A stretch of 64,000 bases of DNA from Desulfovibrionaceae bacterium (GTDB taxonomy: Bacteria; Desulfobacterota; Desulfovibrionia; Desulfovibrionales; Desulfovibrionaceae): the NCBI GenBank assembly GCA_015709315.1, contig JACCQI010000002.1, forward strand, positions 62,001-126,000. The letters run 5' to 3'. Below the pieces are notes generated by a model. It was not told where the DNA came from, searched no databases, and was given only the letters and a program-made list of their open reading frames with translations. Shown here in pieces: positions 42,734-52,303 of the stretch. Each line of letters begins with the position of its first letter. Within the stretch, counting starts at the first letter, position 1. The translations under genes and the position numbers were made by a program.

Positions 42734-43174
42734 ATGTTATCCACACTTTTCCAGGCCACCGGGTACAGGCGGGTGCTCGACCTGTTCGAGAGCGGCCGAA
42801 TCGAGGAAGGCACGGCGGTGCTGAAAAGCCTCCAGGACGAGTTCATCGCCGTATGCGAGGAAAACGAAGCCCTCAAGGCGCAGCTTTCGGAAGTGGCCGA
42901 CGTCCTCGACCTGGCCGAAAAGGTTCAGTTCGACGGCCAGAAATACTGGCTCAACGACGACGGCGAGAAAAAAGGTCCGTTCTGCCAGGTCTGCTACGAC
43001 CGCGACGGTCTGCTGGTGCATCTCCACGAGCACGACAGCCACTGGGAGTGCCAGTCCTGCAACAGCCTGTACATGATCCCCCGCGACGGCCGGGCCGTCC
43101 CGAAGAACAATCCCCCGCTCAAGACCACGCTGAAAAAGACCATCCCCCTGTTTCTCGAAACCGAAATGGGATGA
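42734..43174 (+). CDS. Coiled-coil plus zinc-ribbon protein, unknown function
   Basis: This 146-residue soluble protein has an N-terminal helical part (~1-65), with heptad-like LQDEFIAVCEENEALKAQLSEVADVL, followed by a two-knuckle ribbon: CQVC at 84-87 and CQSC at 106-109. YWLNDDGEKKGPFC introduces the ribbon, a pattern also seen in phage- and SLATT-associated zinc ribbons that read protein or nucleic-acid targets. The tail is basic (PPLKTTLKKTIP). The start was placed at MLSTLFQATGYRRVL, with GGGGA eight bases upstream. It is divergent from the thi operon and ends at a bidirectional terminator. No function can be assigned. Confidence 0.72.
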   Translation: MLSTLFQATGYRRVLDLFESGRIEEGTAVLKSLQDEFIAVCEENEALKAQLSEVADVLDLAEKVQFDGQKYWLNDDGEKKGPFCQVCYDRDGLLVHLHEHDSHWECQSCNSLYMIPRDGRAVPKNNPPLKTTLKKTIPLFLETEMG

Positions 43175-43191
43175 TTAAAGCCGATGACGCA

Positions 43192-43227
43192 TAAAACCCC
43201 CGCCCGGGAATCCGTGCGGGGGCTTTG
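43192..43227. terminator. Bidirectional rho-independent terminator
   Basis: ACCCCCGC / GCGGGGGCT encloses a loop containing GGGAATCC. T-rich tails lie on both sides, between the zinc-ribbon gene and the end of the SH3-protein gene. Confidence 0.75.
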
Positions 43228-43244
43228 TTCTCGGCGTTTTCAGC

Positions 43245-44684
43245 CTACAGGAACTTGGTGCCGAACAGGGTCGCCTTCCTGACCCATAACTCCAAAAGCT
43301 TGGCGTCGTCGAACTTGACGACCCCGTAGGCCAGGTCCTCGGTGTCCATGCCCGGCAGGTAGACGAGCACGGCCACCTTCTTGGTCACCCGGCGATGCTC
43401 CTTCCACAGCGTGGTGGCGAAGTCCTCCAAGGCCTGGCGGTCCGGCAGCTTGGTGGTGGCCAGGAAGACCTTGAGCGTGATCCACGGCTCGCCCAGTTGG
43501 CGGGTCTCGGATTTCTCCAGGAACCGATACTGATAGCCGTGGGCGGTCTTGTCGGGCGTGGGGTCGGGCCGCTTCTTGCCCTTGAACTTGCTGCGGTCGA
43601 TGACCATGGTTTGCTGGCCCGTGTCCGGCTGCGCTGCCAGGGGCTTGGCGGGTTCGGGCGTGGGAACGGTTGCTGCGGGCTTGACGGGTTCCGGCTCGGC
43701 CTTGGGCGCGGGTTCGGGTTCCGGGACGGCCGCCGGTTCGGGCGTGGACTTGAGGGCCTCCGCAGACGCGGACCTCGACCTGGGCACGGCCGGCTCCGAC
43801 CCCTTGTCCAGAATGGATTCCAGTGCATAGCCCATGGGTCGGCTCTGGGCATGCACCCGCTCGTACTCGCCGTAAATACCGTACCAGCCGTGCTTGGCCC
43901 GCCCCACCTTGACCCGGTCGCCCGGCTTCAGAGTCCGAACCAGCGACGAGCCGGTGGTCCGGTCCGCGTGGACGTTGATCTTGGCCCGCACCTGCACCAG
44001 CCTCGGCGGAATGAAGTCGGGCGGCGGCGCGACCGTCCCGCTGACCTGGCCCTCGCCGGACACGGCCGGAGCTTCGGCCACGGCCTGTTCGGACGGTTCC
44101 GGGGACTCTTCGGTTTTCGCCTCACCGGCGTCGTCCTTGTTGAACCCGACGCTGGCCATGGTCTTGTCCGTGGCCGGGCGAAAATACTTGGCGCTGCTGT
44201 AGCCGATGCCGTTCATATGGGACCGGATGGTGGCGGTGGGCTTGAAGACCATGATCCAGTCGCCTTCCGGGAAGTCCACCAGGACGTGTTCCCAGCTCTT
44301 CAGCGTCATTATCTTCTTGCCCTTGATGCTCGGCTTGGTGCGGACGTTGATGGCGCGGACCGCGTACTTCAACTCGCCCCACTCCATGGGCTCGTACCGG
44401 GTCCGCTCCTTCTTGAGATACTTGACGTTGGCGAAGCCTGCCGCCGCCGACTCGCTGTTGTCCACGGCGTCCGGCTCATACACGGCCACCCAGCCGTCCA
44501 CCAGATGATCGATGCGGACCTTCTGGCCCGGATACATGTTGCCCACCCAATTGGCCTTGGGAGATCGCCCGTCGCGCAGGTTGAGCGGCCGGTCGGTGTA
44601 GCGGATCTCGCCGAAGGCCGAAGCCTGGGAGGCGAACAACGCCAGGGAAAGAACGACAAATGAAACAATCCGTATAGTACGCAT
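43245..44684 (-). CDS. Exported protein with three SH3-like domains
   Basis: This 479-residue protein has a signal peptide (ends ASQASA, before FGEIRYTDR). Three bacterial SH3-like repeats lie at about 28-95, 105-175 and 228-300, each with the LNLRxGRS/INVRxKPS/INVHADRT start and a DGWxxV/GDWIMV/HGWYGI strand. A Pro/Glu/Ala-rich linker (~300-370, PEPEPAPKAEPEP) and a C-terminal domain (~385-479) follow. Bacterial SH3 domains often bind peptidoglycan stem peptides. It follows ompH by nine bases at the end of a long operon. A role at the cell wall is inference; no catalytic domain is recognisable. Confidence 0.8.
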   Translation of the reverse strand: MRTIRIVSFVVLSLALFASQASAFGEIRYTDRPLNLRDGRSPKANWVGNMYPGQKVRIDHLVDGWVAVYEPDAVDNSESAAAGFANVKYLKKERTRYEPMEWGELKYAVRAINVRTKPSIKGKKIMTLKSWEHVLVDFPEGDWIMVFKPTATIRSHMNGIGYSSAKYFRPATDKTMASVGFNKDDAGEAKTEESPEPSEQAVAEAPAVSGEGQVSGTVAPPPDFIPPRLVQVRAKINVHADRTTGSSLVRTLKPGDRVKVGRAKHGWYGIYGEYERVHAQSRPMGYALESILDKGSEPAVPRSRSASAEALKSTPEPAAVPEPEPAPKAEPEPVKPAATVPTPEPAKPLAAQPDTGQQTMVIDRSKFKGKKRPDPTPDKTAHGYQYRFLEKSETRQLGEPWITLKVFLATTKLPDRQALEDFATTLWKEHRRVTKKVAVLVYLPGMDTEDLAYGVVKFDDAKLLELWVRKATLFGTKFL

Positions 44685-44693
44685 CCCCTCTCC

Positions 44694-45200
44694 CTACAGT
44701 GCCGCGTTGAGCTCGTTGATGACGCGGTCGGTTATGTCCACGGCCGGATTGACGTAGCCGACGATTTCCGGGTCGGTCAGGATCATGGTGAAGCCCATCT
44801 CCCCGGCAATGGCCTGGAGGAAGGAATCGGCCCGCCGCATGACGAACTGGATGAGGCGGCGCTCCTCGCTCTGGATTTCGAGGTTGGACGTCTCAACCAG
44901 CTTCTCGTAATCGCGGACGGCGGTGCGCAGCTGCTCTTCGGCAGTCTGCTGCTCGGTCACGGACAGGGTGTCCTGCTTGAGCTTTTTCTGAAGGTCCTCC
45001 ACCAGGGAGAGGGACTCGCGCACCCGCCGGTCCTTTTCCTTGCCCAGCCGGGCCAGGTCGTCCTGGGCGATGCGGCCGATCTTGGATTCGTTGATGATCC
45101 GCTGGGGATTGACGAACCCGACCTTGGACATCTGGGCCGAGGCCGTGGCCGCGCACAGCGCAACCGACGCGGCCAGACATAGGATTCTTAAGAATCTCAT
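44694..45200 (-). CDS. OmpH/Skp-family periplasmic chaperone
   Basis: This 168-residue protein has a signal peptide (MRFLRILCLAASVALCAATASA) and a mature domain starting QMSKVGFVNPQRIINES, the usual Skp beginning (KIAVVNMQKV-like). A long coiled coil rich in Lys, Glu and Gln (~45-125) follows. Skp trimers hold unfolded outer-membrane proteins in transit to BAM. Length is typical. No BamA or LpxD gene is adjacent, unlike in many proteobacteria; here it sits between priA and an SH3 protein. Confidence 0.88.
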   Translation of the reverse strand: MRFLRILCLAASVALCAATASAQMSKVGFVNPQRIINESKIGRIAQDDLARLGKEKDRRVRESLSLVEDLQKKLKQDTLSVTEQQTAEEQLRTAVRDYEKLVETSNLEIQSEERRLIQFVMRRADSFLQAIAGEMGFTMILTDPEIVGYVNPAVDITDRVINELNAAL

Positions 45201-45274
45201 ACAGTTGACTACCTTTTGTTACAGCAAGCAATGAAAGCAATGTAGCCGAGAAACCGGCCTTTTGTCGAGTCCGG

Positions 45275-47635
45275 TCACAGGGTGGACAACGGATCCAGGT
45301 CCAGACTGGTCCGCACCTGGCGCGGATCGGGGTTGGCCGAGGCCATCCGCCCGTAGACCGCGCGCACCTTGCCCCAGTCGTCGGACTTGACCAGGCAGTT
45401 GAACCGCTTGCGCCCCCGCAGCATGGACAAGGGGGCCGGGGCGGGTCCCAGCACGCTCACGCCCGCCGCGCCCGCGTACCGCTTCAGCGCGTCGCCCAGG
45501 CACGCCAGCGCGGCCGGGCCGTTCTCGTACCCGGCGGGGAAACTGATGCGGATGAGCGCCATGCGGGAAAAAGGCGGATACCGGAACATGGACCGGCGGG
45601 CTATCTCCCGCTCGTAGAACCCGGCGTAGTCTCCGGCCACGACCTCGCGCCAGATGGGATGGTCCGGATTGCGCGTCTGGATGAGGACCCGGCCGGGGGT
45701 ATCGCCCCGCCCGGCGCGCCCGGCCACCTGGACAAGCAGTTGGAAGGTCCGCTCCGAGGAGCGGTAGTCGGGCAGGTTGAGGCCGAGGTCGCCGTCGGCC
45801 ACCACCACCAACGAGACGTCCGGGAAGTGGTGTCCCTTGGAAATCATCTGGGTGCCCACCAGCACCTGGGCCTCCTTGCGGCGGAATGCGCCCAGGATTT
45901 CCTCCAGCCGCTCCTGGCGGCGCACGGCGTCCCGGTCCAGGCGCAGGATACCCGTTCCCGAAGGCAGTTGGGCCTCCAGAGCTTCTTCCAGCCGCTCGGT
46001 GCCCTGGCCCATGGGCACGAAATTGGAGCCGCCGCATTTGCGGCAGCGCAGCGGGTAGGCATAGGACAGGCCGCAGTAATGGCAGACCACCCGCTCAAGG
46101 CCCTTATGGTAGGTCATACCCACCTCGCACTCCGGGCAACGCACGGACTCGCCGCAATCCAGGCAGTACATGATGGGCGCGTACCCCCGGCGGTTGAGCA
46201 TGACGATGACCTGGTTCCCGGCCTTGATGGCCTCCTTGGCCGCCTCCGCGGCGCGCGGGGCCAGGGGCTTGTCCGGGTCCTTCATGGCCGCGATGTCCAC
46301 CAGCTCCACCTCGGGCAGCACGCTCCTGCCCACCCTTTGGCGGAGCACCGAGGTGGCGATCAGGCCCTGGCCGGCCGCGTGGAAGGTCTTCACGTCCGGG
46401 GTGGCCGAACCGAGCAGGAGCAGGCCGTGGGAACGGTCCGTGCGAAACCAGGCGACCTCCTTGGCGTGATAGGCCAGCCGCTCCTCCTGCTTGTAGGATT
46501 CGTCATGCTCCTCGTCGAGCACCACCAGGCCGAGATCGGTCAGGGGCAGGAACAGGGAAGACCGGGTGCCGACCACCAGGACCGGCCGGTCGGCGCGGGC
46601 CAGCTCCCTGAATGCCAGTTCCCGCTTCTTGGGACTCTGGTAGCCGTGGTAGAAATACGTCCGCACCTCCGGGAATCGGGCGGCCACGGTCCGGTAGATC
46701 TGGCTGGCCAGGGCCACCTCCGGGGCCAAGATCATGGCCGAGCGCCCCGCCTCCAGGCAGCGGCGGGCCATTTCCAGATAGAGCACGGTCTTGCCGCTGC
46801 CCGTGATGCCGTGGACAAGATGCGCGCCCCCGCCGGAAGCCATGGTGGCAGCCATCTCCTCCACGGCGGCCGCCTGCTCGCCGGTCAGGGTGATGCCTTC
46901 CAGGGGATCGCCGACCGAGCCGCCGCCGTCCACCTCGCCCAGGGCGTCGCCGGTCAGTTCGCCCATCCGCACGATGCCCGCGGCCTCGAGCTTGACGGCC
47001 ACGTCCTGCGCCCAGTCCCCCAGGCAGTGCTTGAGCGCGTAAAGGCTGCGCGGCCCGTTTTCCAGCAGGTGCTCCAACAGGCCGAGTTGCCGCTTGGCAT
47101 TGGGCCTGACGGGCCACGGCGGATCGGACGCCAGCGAAACGAACCGCTCCTCGGCCTCCTTTTTGGCGCTCACGCGGACCCGCATGCGCCCGGCCTCCCA
47201 CAGTTCCATGAGCGCCCGGCGGTCCTTCTCGCCGAACCGGACGATGTCCGAGGGACGCACCGTGGCCGGGAGCTTGCGCCCGGCCATGTGATTGTCGACC
47301 TTGAAGATCACGGAGGCCGTCCGCAGGCCGCGCGGCAGGACGATTTCCAGAATACGGCCCACGTCGGCCATCTGGCGGGCGGCCAGGTTCACGGCCATGT
47401 CCACGTACTCCGCGCTCATGAGCGGCGTGCGTTCCAGGGGCCAGATCATCTCCTTGACCTCCACGCCGTCGGGCGGCGCGTCGGCCGGGCCGATGACCAC
47501 GCCCGCCCGGTGCGAGTTGCCCAGCGGAATGATCACCCGCTGGCCCGGCGCCAGCTCGGGAAAATGGGAAGGACGCTCGTATGTCCAGGCCGCGAACGGG
47601 GGACTTACGAGCGTTACCAGCCAGAGATCGGCCAT
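45275..47635 (-). CDS. priA: Primosomal protein N' (PriA helicase)
   Basis: This 786-residue superfamily 2 helicase restarts stalled replication forks. It has an N-terminal DNA-binding region, Walker A GITGSGKTVLYLEMA, DEEH box in VVLDEEHDESYKQE and LGSATPDVKTF. The zinc cluster is built from CLDCGESVRCPECEVGM and CHYCGLSYAYPLRCRKC. GTQMISKGHHFPDVSLV and VAGRAGRG (motif VI) are intact. The ATG begins in the family's usual ADLWLVTLVSPP. It lies three bases after the secreted-protein gene stop, within the galU operon. Confidence 0.96.
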   Translation of the reverse strand: MADLWLVTLVSPPFAAWTYERPSHFPELAPGQRVIIPLGNSHRAGVVIGPADAPPDGVEVKEMIWPLERTPLMSAEYVDMAVNLAARQMADVGRILEIVLPRGLRTASVIFKVDNHMAGRKLPATVRPSDIVRFGEKDRRALMELWEAGRMRVRVSAKKEAEERFVSLASDPPWPVRPNAKRQLGLLEHLLENGPRSLYALKHCLGDWAQDVAVKLEAAGIVRMGELTGDALGEVDGGGSVGDPLEGITLTGEQAAAVEEMAATMASGGGAHLVHGITGSGKTVLYLEMARRCLEAGRSAMILAPEVALASQIYRTVAARFPEVRTYFYHGYQSPKKRELAFRELARADRPVLVVGTRSSLFLPLTDLGLVVLDEEHDESYKQEERLAYHAKEVAWFRTDRSHGLLLLGSATPDVKTFHAAGQGLIATSVLRQRVGRSVLPEVELVDIAAMKDPDKPLAPRAAEAAKEAIKAGNQVIVMLNRRGYAPIMYCLDCGESVRCPECEVGMTYHKGLERVVCHYCGLSYAYPLRCRKCGGSNFVPMGQGTERLEEALEAQLPSGTGILRLDRDAVRRQERLEEILGAFRRKEAQVLVGTQMISKGHHFPDVSLVVVADGDLGLNLPDYRSSERTFQLLVQVAGRAGRGDTPGRVLIQTRNPDHPIWREVVAGDYAGFYEREIARRSMFRYPPFSRMALIRISFPAGYENGPAALACLGDALKRYAGAAGVSVLGPAPAPLSMLRGRKRFNCLVKSDDWGKVRAVYGRMASANPDPRQVRTSLDLDPLSTL

Positions 47636-47638
47636 GGC

Positions 47639-48373
47639 TTACCTGGTCGAGGGGTAGCGGAAGTTGTCCCGCAGGAAACCGAACGGCGCGGGCGGCTCGG
47701 CGCACGGCAGGGACGGGATCGCATCGCGGGCGTAGAGCTTTCCGTCGCCCGACTTCATGACCGACCGCCATTTGACGGACGCCTCAAGGGTCTCGCCGTC
47801 CACCGTGAGCACGACCTTTTGCGGCAGGCGGAACCCGCCCAGGGTCATGTAATCGGCATACTCCACGGCGATCAACCGGCCGTCCGCCCGGTAGCGCACC
47901 AGCAGCGGGGCCATGTCCTCGTTGTCGAGATAAATGGCGGGCGACGCGTCGTCGCCGGGGTCAGCCCCGAGCATGATGCAGGGCGCGTCGCCGTAAAAAC
48001 CGTAGCTTCGCGGGGCTACGTCCACGCCCCAGGCGCGCCATGACTCCAGGGGGTTGGGCACCATCCAGACAAAGAGCGGGGACAGGGGAAACGGGCCGCC
48101 CGTGCAGGCGGAAACAACGGTCCCGGCCACGCCCACGGCCTGGGCCGCGTCACCGGCCCGCCACTGCTGCCGCCACTTTCCCCGTGCGTACAGGATGTTC
48201 ACCGACACGCCTGGGTGGGCCGGAAAGGTCATGTCCGCCTCCCAGGACGCCAGGGGGCCGTAGCTCTTGTGCAAAAGAGCGGCCAGCTCCTCGTCGTCCG
48301 GCACGAAGGCGGCGGCCGGATGCGCGCAGAACAGGAGTGCGAAAACCAGACAGGAAAAGACTAGCTTGAACAA
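47639..48373 (-). CDS. Secreted protein of unknown function, lipoprotein-carrier-like fold suspected
   Basis: This 244-residue protein has a clear signal peptide (MFKLVFSCLVFALLFCAHPAAA, cleaved before FVPDDEEL). The mature part begins with a helix and then LASWEADMTFP, ILYARGKWRQQW and PLLVRYRADGRLIAVEYADYMTLGGFRLPQKVVLTVDG. This strand order (protein scanned for oxidising or lipid-binding beta half-barrel) is reminiscent of LolA/LolB-like proteins, but no signature confirms it. It overlaps galU by 13 bases and lies four bases before priA. Conserved context would be needed to name it. Confidence 0.7.
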   Translation of the reverse strand: MFKLVFSCLVFALLFCAHPAAAFVPDDEELAALLHKSYGPLASWEADMTFPAHPGVSVNILYARGKWRQQWRAGDAAQAVGVAGTVVSACTGGPFPLSPLFVWMVPNPLESWRAWGVDVAPRSYGFYGDAPCIMLGADPGDDASPAIYLDNEDMAPLLVRYRADGRLIAVEYADYMTLGGFRLPQKVVLTVDGETLEASVKWRSVMKSGDGKLYARDAIPSLPCAEPPAPFGFLRDNFRYPSTR

Positions 48374-49233
48374 GAGAGCAACTCCTGCAGCCGCTTGACG
48401 AGATCGTCGCGCAGCTCCTCGTCCTGAAGGGCGAAATAGATGTTGGCGGTCAGATACTCCACCCAGTCGCCCGCGTCGAACCGCTGGCCGCCGAGCTTCA
48501 CGGCCAGGAGCTTGTCGCGGTCGGCCAGCCCCTGCAGGGCGTCGGTAAGCTGGATTTCCCCGCCCACGCCCGCCTGCTGGCCTTCCAGAATGTCGAAGAT
48601 CTCGGGCAGGAGCACGTACCGGCCGATGATGGCCAGGTTGGACGGCGCTTCCTCGGGCGAGGGCTTCTCCACCAAGCTGGTCACCCGGTAGGTGCCGTCG
48701 CCCAGGTCGTCGCCCTGTATCACGCCGTACTTGCTGACCTTATCGTCCGGCACCTCAATGACGCCGACCACGGCCTTACCCGTGGCGTGGGCCACGTCCA
48801 GCAGTTCGCCAATGCCGGTGTTGATGCCGAACAGCAAATCGTCGCCGAGCATGACCGCAAACGGCTCGTTCTTGCAGATTTCCCGCGCCGTAAGCACGGC
48901 ATGGCCGAGGCCGAGCTGCTCCTTCTGGCGGACGCCGATGACGTTGACCAGACCCGCCACCCGGCGGACCTCTTCCAGCATCTCGTTCTTGCCCGCCCGC
49001 TCGAGCAACTGCTCCAGCAGGAAGTTGCGGTCGAAATGGTCCTCGATGATGGTCTTGTTCTGGTTGGTGACGAAGACCACGTCCGTCAGCCCCGCGCCGA
49101 TGCCCTCCTCCACGATGTACTGGACGATGGGCTTGCGGAAGATGGGCAGCATCTCCTTGGGAACGTTCTTGGTGGCCGGAAGGGAGCGTGTGCCCCAGCC
49201 AGCGACGGGAATGACGGCTTTCTTGATCTGCAT
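48361..49233 (-). CDS. galU: UTP-glucose-1-phosphate uridylyltransferase
   Basis: This 290-residue enzyme makes UDP-glucose. The nucleotide-binding loop is VIPVAGWGTRSLPATKNVPKEMLP. FVTNQNKTIIEDHFD, the metal-site LGDDLLFG, VEKPSPEEAPSNLAIIGRYVL and GEIQLTDAL are diagnostic. GGAGGACAT before the ATG at 49233 decides the start over a longer frame. Immediately upstream is glmM, so UDP-sugar precursor genes are grouped. UDP-glucose feeds lipopolysaccharide and, via UDP-glucuronate, the decarboxylase encoded at 23.8 kb. Confidence 0.95.
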   Translation of the reverse strand: MQIKKAVIPVAGWGTRSLPATKNVPKEMLPIFRKPIVQYIVEEGIGAGLTDVVFVTNQNKTIIEDHFDRNFLLEQLLERAGKNEMLEEVRRVAGLVNVIGVRQKEQLGLGHAVLTAREICKNEPFAVMLGDDLLFGINTGIGELLDVAHATGKAVVGVIEVPDDKVSKYGVIQGDDLGDGTYRVTSLVEKPSPEEAPSNLAIIGRYVLLPEIFDILEGQQAGVGGEIQLTDALQGLADRDKLLAVKLGGQRFDAGDWVEYLTANIYFALQDEELRDDLVKRLQELLSCSS

Positions 49234-49256
49234 ATGTCCTCCGTGTGCGTGAAAGG

Positions 49257-50609
49257 CTACTTCAGGTATTTTTCGCAAGCCTCGACAATGTCGCCCGCAT
49301 AGGTTTCGACCGTGTCGCTGTCCGGTCCCTCGACCATGACGCGGCAGACGGCCTCGGTGCCGGAATAGCGGAGCAGGACGCGGCCCCGGCCCTTCAGGGC
49401 GTCCTCCACCTTCCTGACGGCCTTCCGGACCTCGGGAGCCTGGTCAAAAGGAATCTTGCGCTTGACGTGAACGTTCCTGAGCACCTGGGGGAAGGGTTCG
49501 AGCAGCCCGGCCAATTCGGACAGGGGCCTTTCCTTCTCCCGCATGAGCCGAAGCAGTTGCAGGGCGGCCAGAAGGCCGTCGCCCGTGGTGGCGTGCTCCA
49601 TGAAAATGAGGTGGCCGGACTGCTCGCCGCCGAGCATGGCCCCCTCGCGGCGCATGGCCTCCACCACGTAGCGGTCGCCCACGTCGGTGCGCAGCAGCAC
49701 CCCGCCCTTTTCCTTCATGAACAGCTCAAGGGCCATGTTGGACATGACCGTGGCCACCAGCATGTTGCCCGGCAGCCTGTCCTGTTCCATCATCTCCATG
49801 GCGGACAGGGCCATGATCTGGTCGCCGTCCAGGATGCGGCCCTTTTCATCGCAGACGATGAGCCGGTCCGCGTCGCCGTCCAGGGCGATGCCCATGTCGG
49901 CGCCCGCATCCCTGACCGCCCGCGAAATGACTTCGGGATAGAGCGAGCCGCACTTCTGGTTGATATTCAGGCCGTCCGGCTTCACGCCGATCCTGACCAC
50001 GTCCGCGCCCAACTCCTCCAGCACCTTGGGGGCCACGCCGTAGGCCGCGCCGTGGGCGCAGTCGAGCACGATCCGCATGCCGTCCAGAGTCAGGTTCGGG
50101 GAAAAGCTGTTCTTGAGATAAACGATGTAGCGGCCGGGGGCGTCGGCGATGCGGAAGGCGCGCCCCACCCGCTCGGCGGCCGGATAATCCCACTGGGGGG
50201 ACTCGGACAGGACCAGCTCGCTGATCTCGTCCTCCACCTCGTCGGGCAGCTTGAACCCGTTGCGGTCGAAGAACTTGATGCCGTTATCCATGAACGGATT
50301 GTGGGAGGCGGAGATGACCACGCCGAGATCGGCGCGCATGTTCCGGGTCAGAAACGAGATGGCCGGAGTGGGCATCGGCCCTACGAGAAAGACGTCCATG
50401 CCGTTGGCGCACAGGCCGCTGGTCAGGGCGGTCTCGAACACGTACCCCGAAAGCCGGGTGTCCTTGCCGATGACCACGCGATGGTTTTTGCCGCCGTTGC
50501 GGAAATACTGGCCCGCTGCCAGGCCGAGCCTGAGCGCGATCTCCGGGGTCATGGGGAATATGTTTCCCTGCCCGCGCAGGCCGTCGGTGCCGAAAAGCCT
50601 CTGGTTCAT
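49257..50609 (-). CDS. glmM: Phosphoglucosamine mutase
   Basis: This 450-residue alpha-D-phosphohexomutase interconverts glucosamine-6-phosphate and glucosamine-1-phosphate for peptidoglycan and lipopolysaccharide. It opens with [12 protein letters not shown]. The phosphoserine loop is [18 protein letters not shown], the metal loop is [15 protein letters not shown], the sugar-binding loop is [10 protein letters not shown] and the phosphate loop is [25 protein letters not shown] precedes the ATG. It lies downstream of cdaA-cdaR, the conserved c-di-AMP/GlmM gene cluster in which CdaA and GlmM physically interact in Firmicutes. Confidence 0.96.
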   Translation of the reverse strand: MNQRLFGTDGLRGQGNIFPMTPEIALRLGLAAGQYFRNGGKNHRVVIGKDTRLSGYVFETALTSGLCANGMDVFLVGPMPTPAISFLTRNMRADLGVVISASHNPFMDNGIKFFDRNGFKLPDEVEDEISELVLSESPQWDYPAAERVGRAFRIADAPGRYIVYLKNSFSPNLTLDGMRIVLDCAHGAAYGVAPKVLEELGADVVRIGVKPDGLNINQKCGSLYPEVISRAVRDAGADMGIALDGDADRLIVCDEKGRILDGDQIMALSAMEMMEQDRLPGNMLVATVMSNMALELFMKEKGGVLLRTDVGDRYVVEAMRREGAMLGGEQSGHLIFMEHATTGDGLLAALQLLRLMREKERPLSELAGLLEPFPQVLRNVHVKRKIPFDQAPEVRKAVRKVEDALKGRGRVLLRYSGTEAVCRVMVEGPDSDTVETYAGDIVEACEKYLK

Positions 50610-50641
50610 GGATTGCTCCGATATCCGCTCAAGGGGGCGGC

Positions 50642-51544
50642 TTAATTCTTTTTCAGGGTGGTTGCGACCGTCTCGGGATTCTTCTTCACCAGGCGGCAGC
50701 CTTCGGGAAGAGAGACATCGTATTCCAGGTCGAACTTGCCCGGCTTGGGCGCCGGATCGAACACCAGGGTCGCCTTGACGTCCTTGCGGTATTCGTTGTC
50801 GCGGAACAGGAACTCCGGCCCCTCGATCTGGAGCCGCACGTAGTCCTGCGCCACTGTGGCCTTGTACCCTGCCGGGGAGACGGCCTCAAGCGGTATCTTC
50901 ACCCAGACGTCACGCATCTTCGGGCCGAAGAACGCCTCCACATGCACCTGGGCCGGGGAGGCCTCGACCTCCTCGGGCAGTTCCAGGGCCACGTCCTTGG
51001 ACCACGACCGGGGGACCTCGTCCGGGAAGTCCTCCTTCATGACCACGCGGGTCTTGGTGATCTTGCGGACCAGGGTCTCCGGGCCGCGGATGTCCACCAC
51101 GTCGGGCGAGGCCACGATCTCATGCAGGGTATAGTCGGAATTGATGTCGCCCGCCCAGGCCGCCTCCACGGCGATCTTCTTGGACACGCGGCGGTCCACC
51201 AGCAGCTTGAGCCGGTTGGGCTTGACTTCGATGATCTCGTAGGTGGACGACAGCGGAATACGCGAGGTCTCGATCTCCATGGTCTGCTCGCCGATCCGCA
51301 GCTTGCCCACGTCGAAGGTGTAGGTCAGATTCTGCGAGGACAGGTTGCCCACCAGCCCCTTGGGGCCGCGCAGCCGGACCTGGATCTTGTCCACAAGGCC
51401 GTCCTCGATGATCAGCCCCTCGGGCGGGTTGGTCATGACCACGGGCATGTCCACCCAGGTCTCGACCACCTCCCGGCCGGTCACCAGAAACCAGGTGAAC
51501 ACGGCCAGGGCTATGGAAAGAAGTATGGTCTGCCAGTTCTTCAT
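50642..51544 (-). CDS. cdaR: YbbR-domain protein (CdaR-like regulator of diadenylate cyclase)
   Basis: This 300-residue protein has one N-terminal transmembrane helix (residues ~5-22, [18 protein letters not shown]) and three to four YbbR repeats outside. Each has the short beta pattern seen around [25 protein letters not shown] and [14 protein letters not shown]. In Bacillus and Listeria CdaR modulates CdaA activity. It starts one base after the cdaA stop with GGGGCGGTGAC as ribosome binding site, so it is translationally linked. Confidence 0.9.
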   Translation of the reverse strand: MKNWQTILLSIALAVFTWFLVTGREVVETWVDMPVVMTNPPEGLIIEDGLVDKIQVRLRGPKGLVGNLSSQNLTYTFDVGKLRIGEQTMEIETSRIPLSSTYEIIEVKPNRLKLLVDRRVSKKIAVEAAWAGDINSDYTLHEIVASPDVVDIRGPETLVRKITKTRVVMKEDFPDEVPRSWSKDVALELPEEVEASPAQVHVEAFFGPKMRDVWVKIPLEAVSPAGYKATVAQDYVRLQIEGPEFLFRDNEYRKDVKATLVFDPAPKPGKFDLEYDVSLPEGCRLVKKNPETVATTLKKN

Positions 51545-51545
51545 G

Positions 51546-52295
51546 TCACCGCCCCAAAGCGTTCTTGAGCACGCGGCGCAAGCGGGTTTCGTCCAGGCTG
51601 GTGGTCAGCCTGCCGTTCATGGCCACCGACACCTCGCCGCGCTCCTCGGAGACGACGATGGTGATGGCGTCCGCGCCCTCGCTGATGCCGAGCGCGGCCC
51701 GGTGGCGGGTGCCGTACATGGGCTGGCCCTTGAGCTTGCTGGACAGCGGCAGGATGCAGGCGGCGGCCACGATGCGGTCGCGGCGGATGATGACCGCGCC
51801 GTCGTGCAGCGGCGTCTCGGTGGAGAAAATGGTCTCCAGAAGCTCGGTGTTCACCTTGGCGTCCAGCTCGATGCCGCGCTCGATGATGTCGCCCAGCGGC
51901 ATGTTCTTCTCGATGACGATGATGGCTCCGGTGGACGAATGGGACATGTCCATGACCGCGCGGGTCAACTGGTCCAGCGTGTCGTCGCGCACCTGGGACT
52001 TGGTCCAGAAGCGCTTGGTGCCCACGCTGGCCAGGGCCTTGCGGATGTCGGTCTTGAACAGGATGACCACCACCAGGAAGATGGACGTCAGGAATTCCCC
52101 GAGCAGGGCGTTGAGCGTGTAGAGATTGAGCAGGTCGGCGAAGTAGTAGATCACCAGCACGACCACTAGGCCGTACAGGACCGCGGCTGCGCGGGTTCCC
52201 CGAACGAGCACGATGAGATTGTAGTAGATGCAGGCCACCAGCCCGATGTCGAGCAGCACCCTCCAGGTGATCTGAATTCCGAAAAGCTCAAACAT
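51546..52295 (-). CDS. cdaA: Membrane diadenylate cyclase
   Basis: This 249-residue protein has three N-terminal helices (~10-80) and a DAC domain (~95-245). The catalytic motifs DGA (PLHDGAVIIRRDR) and RHR (YGTRHRAALGISEGADA) are both intact, followed by VVSEERGEVSVAMNG. It makes c-di-AMP from two ATP. Gene order cdaA-cdaR-glmM is the classic c-di-AMP locus. No clear ribosome binding site precedes the ATG. c-di-AMP typically controls K+ transport and osmotic balance; a TrkH gene lies elsewhere in this window, but the link is only suggestive. Confidence 0.95.
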   Translation of the reverse strand: MFELFGIQITWRVLLDIGLVACIYYNLIVLVRGTRAAAVLYGLVVVLVIYYFADLLNLYTLNALLGEFLTSIFLVVVILFKTDIRKALASVGTKRFWTKSQVRDDTLDQLTRAVMDMSHSSTGAIIVIEKNMPLGDIIERGIELDAKVNTELLETIFSTETPLHDGAVIIRRDRIVAAACILPLSSKLKGQPMYGTRHRAALGISEGADAITIVVSEERGEVSVAMNGRLTTSLDETRLRRVLKNALGR

Positions 52296-52303
52296 ATTCT
52301 AGA

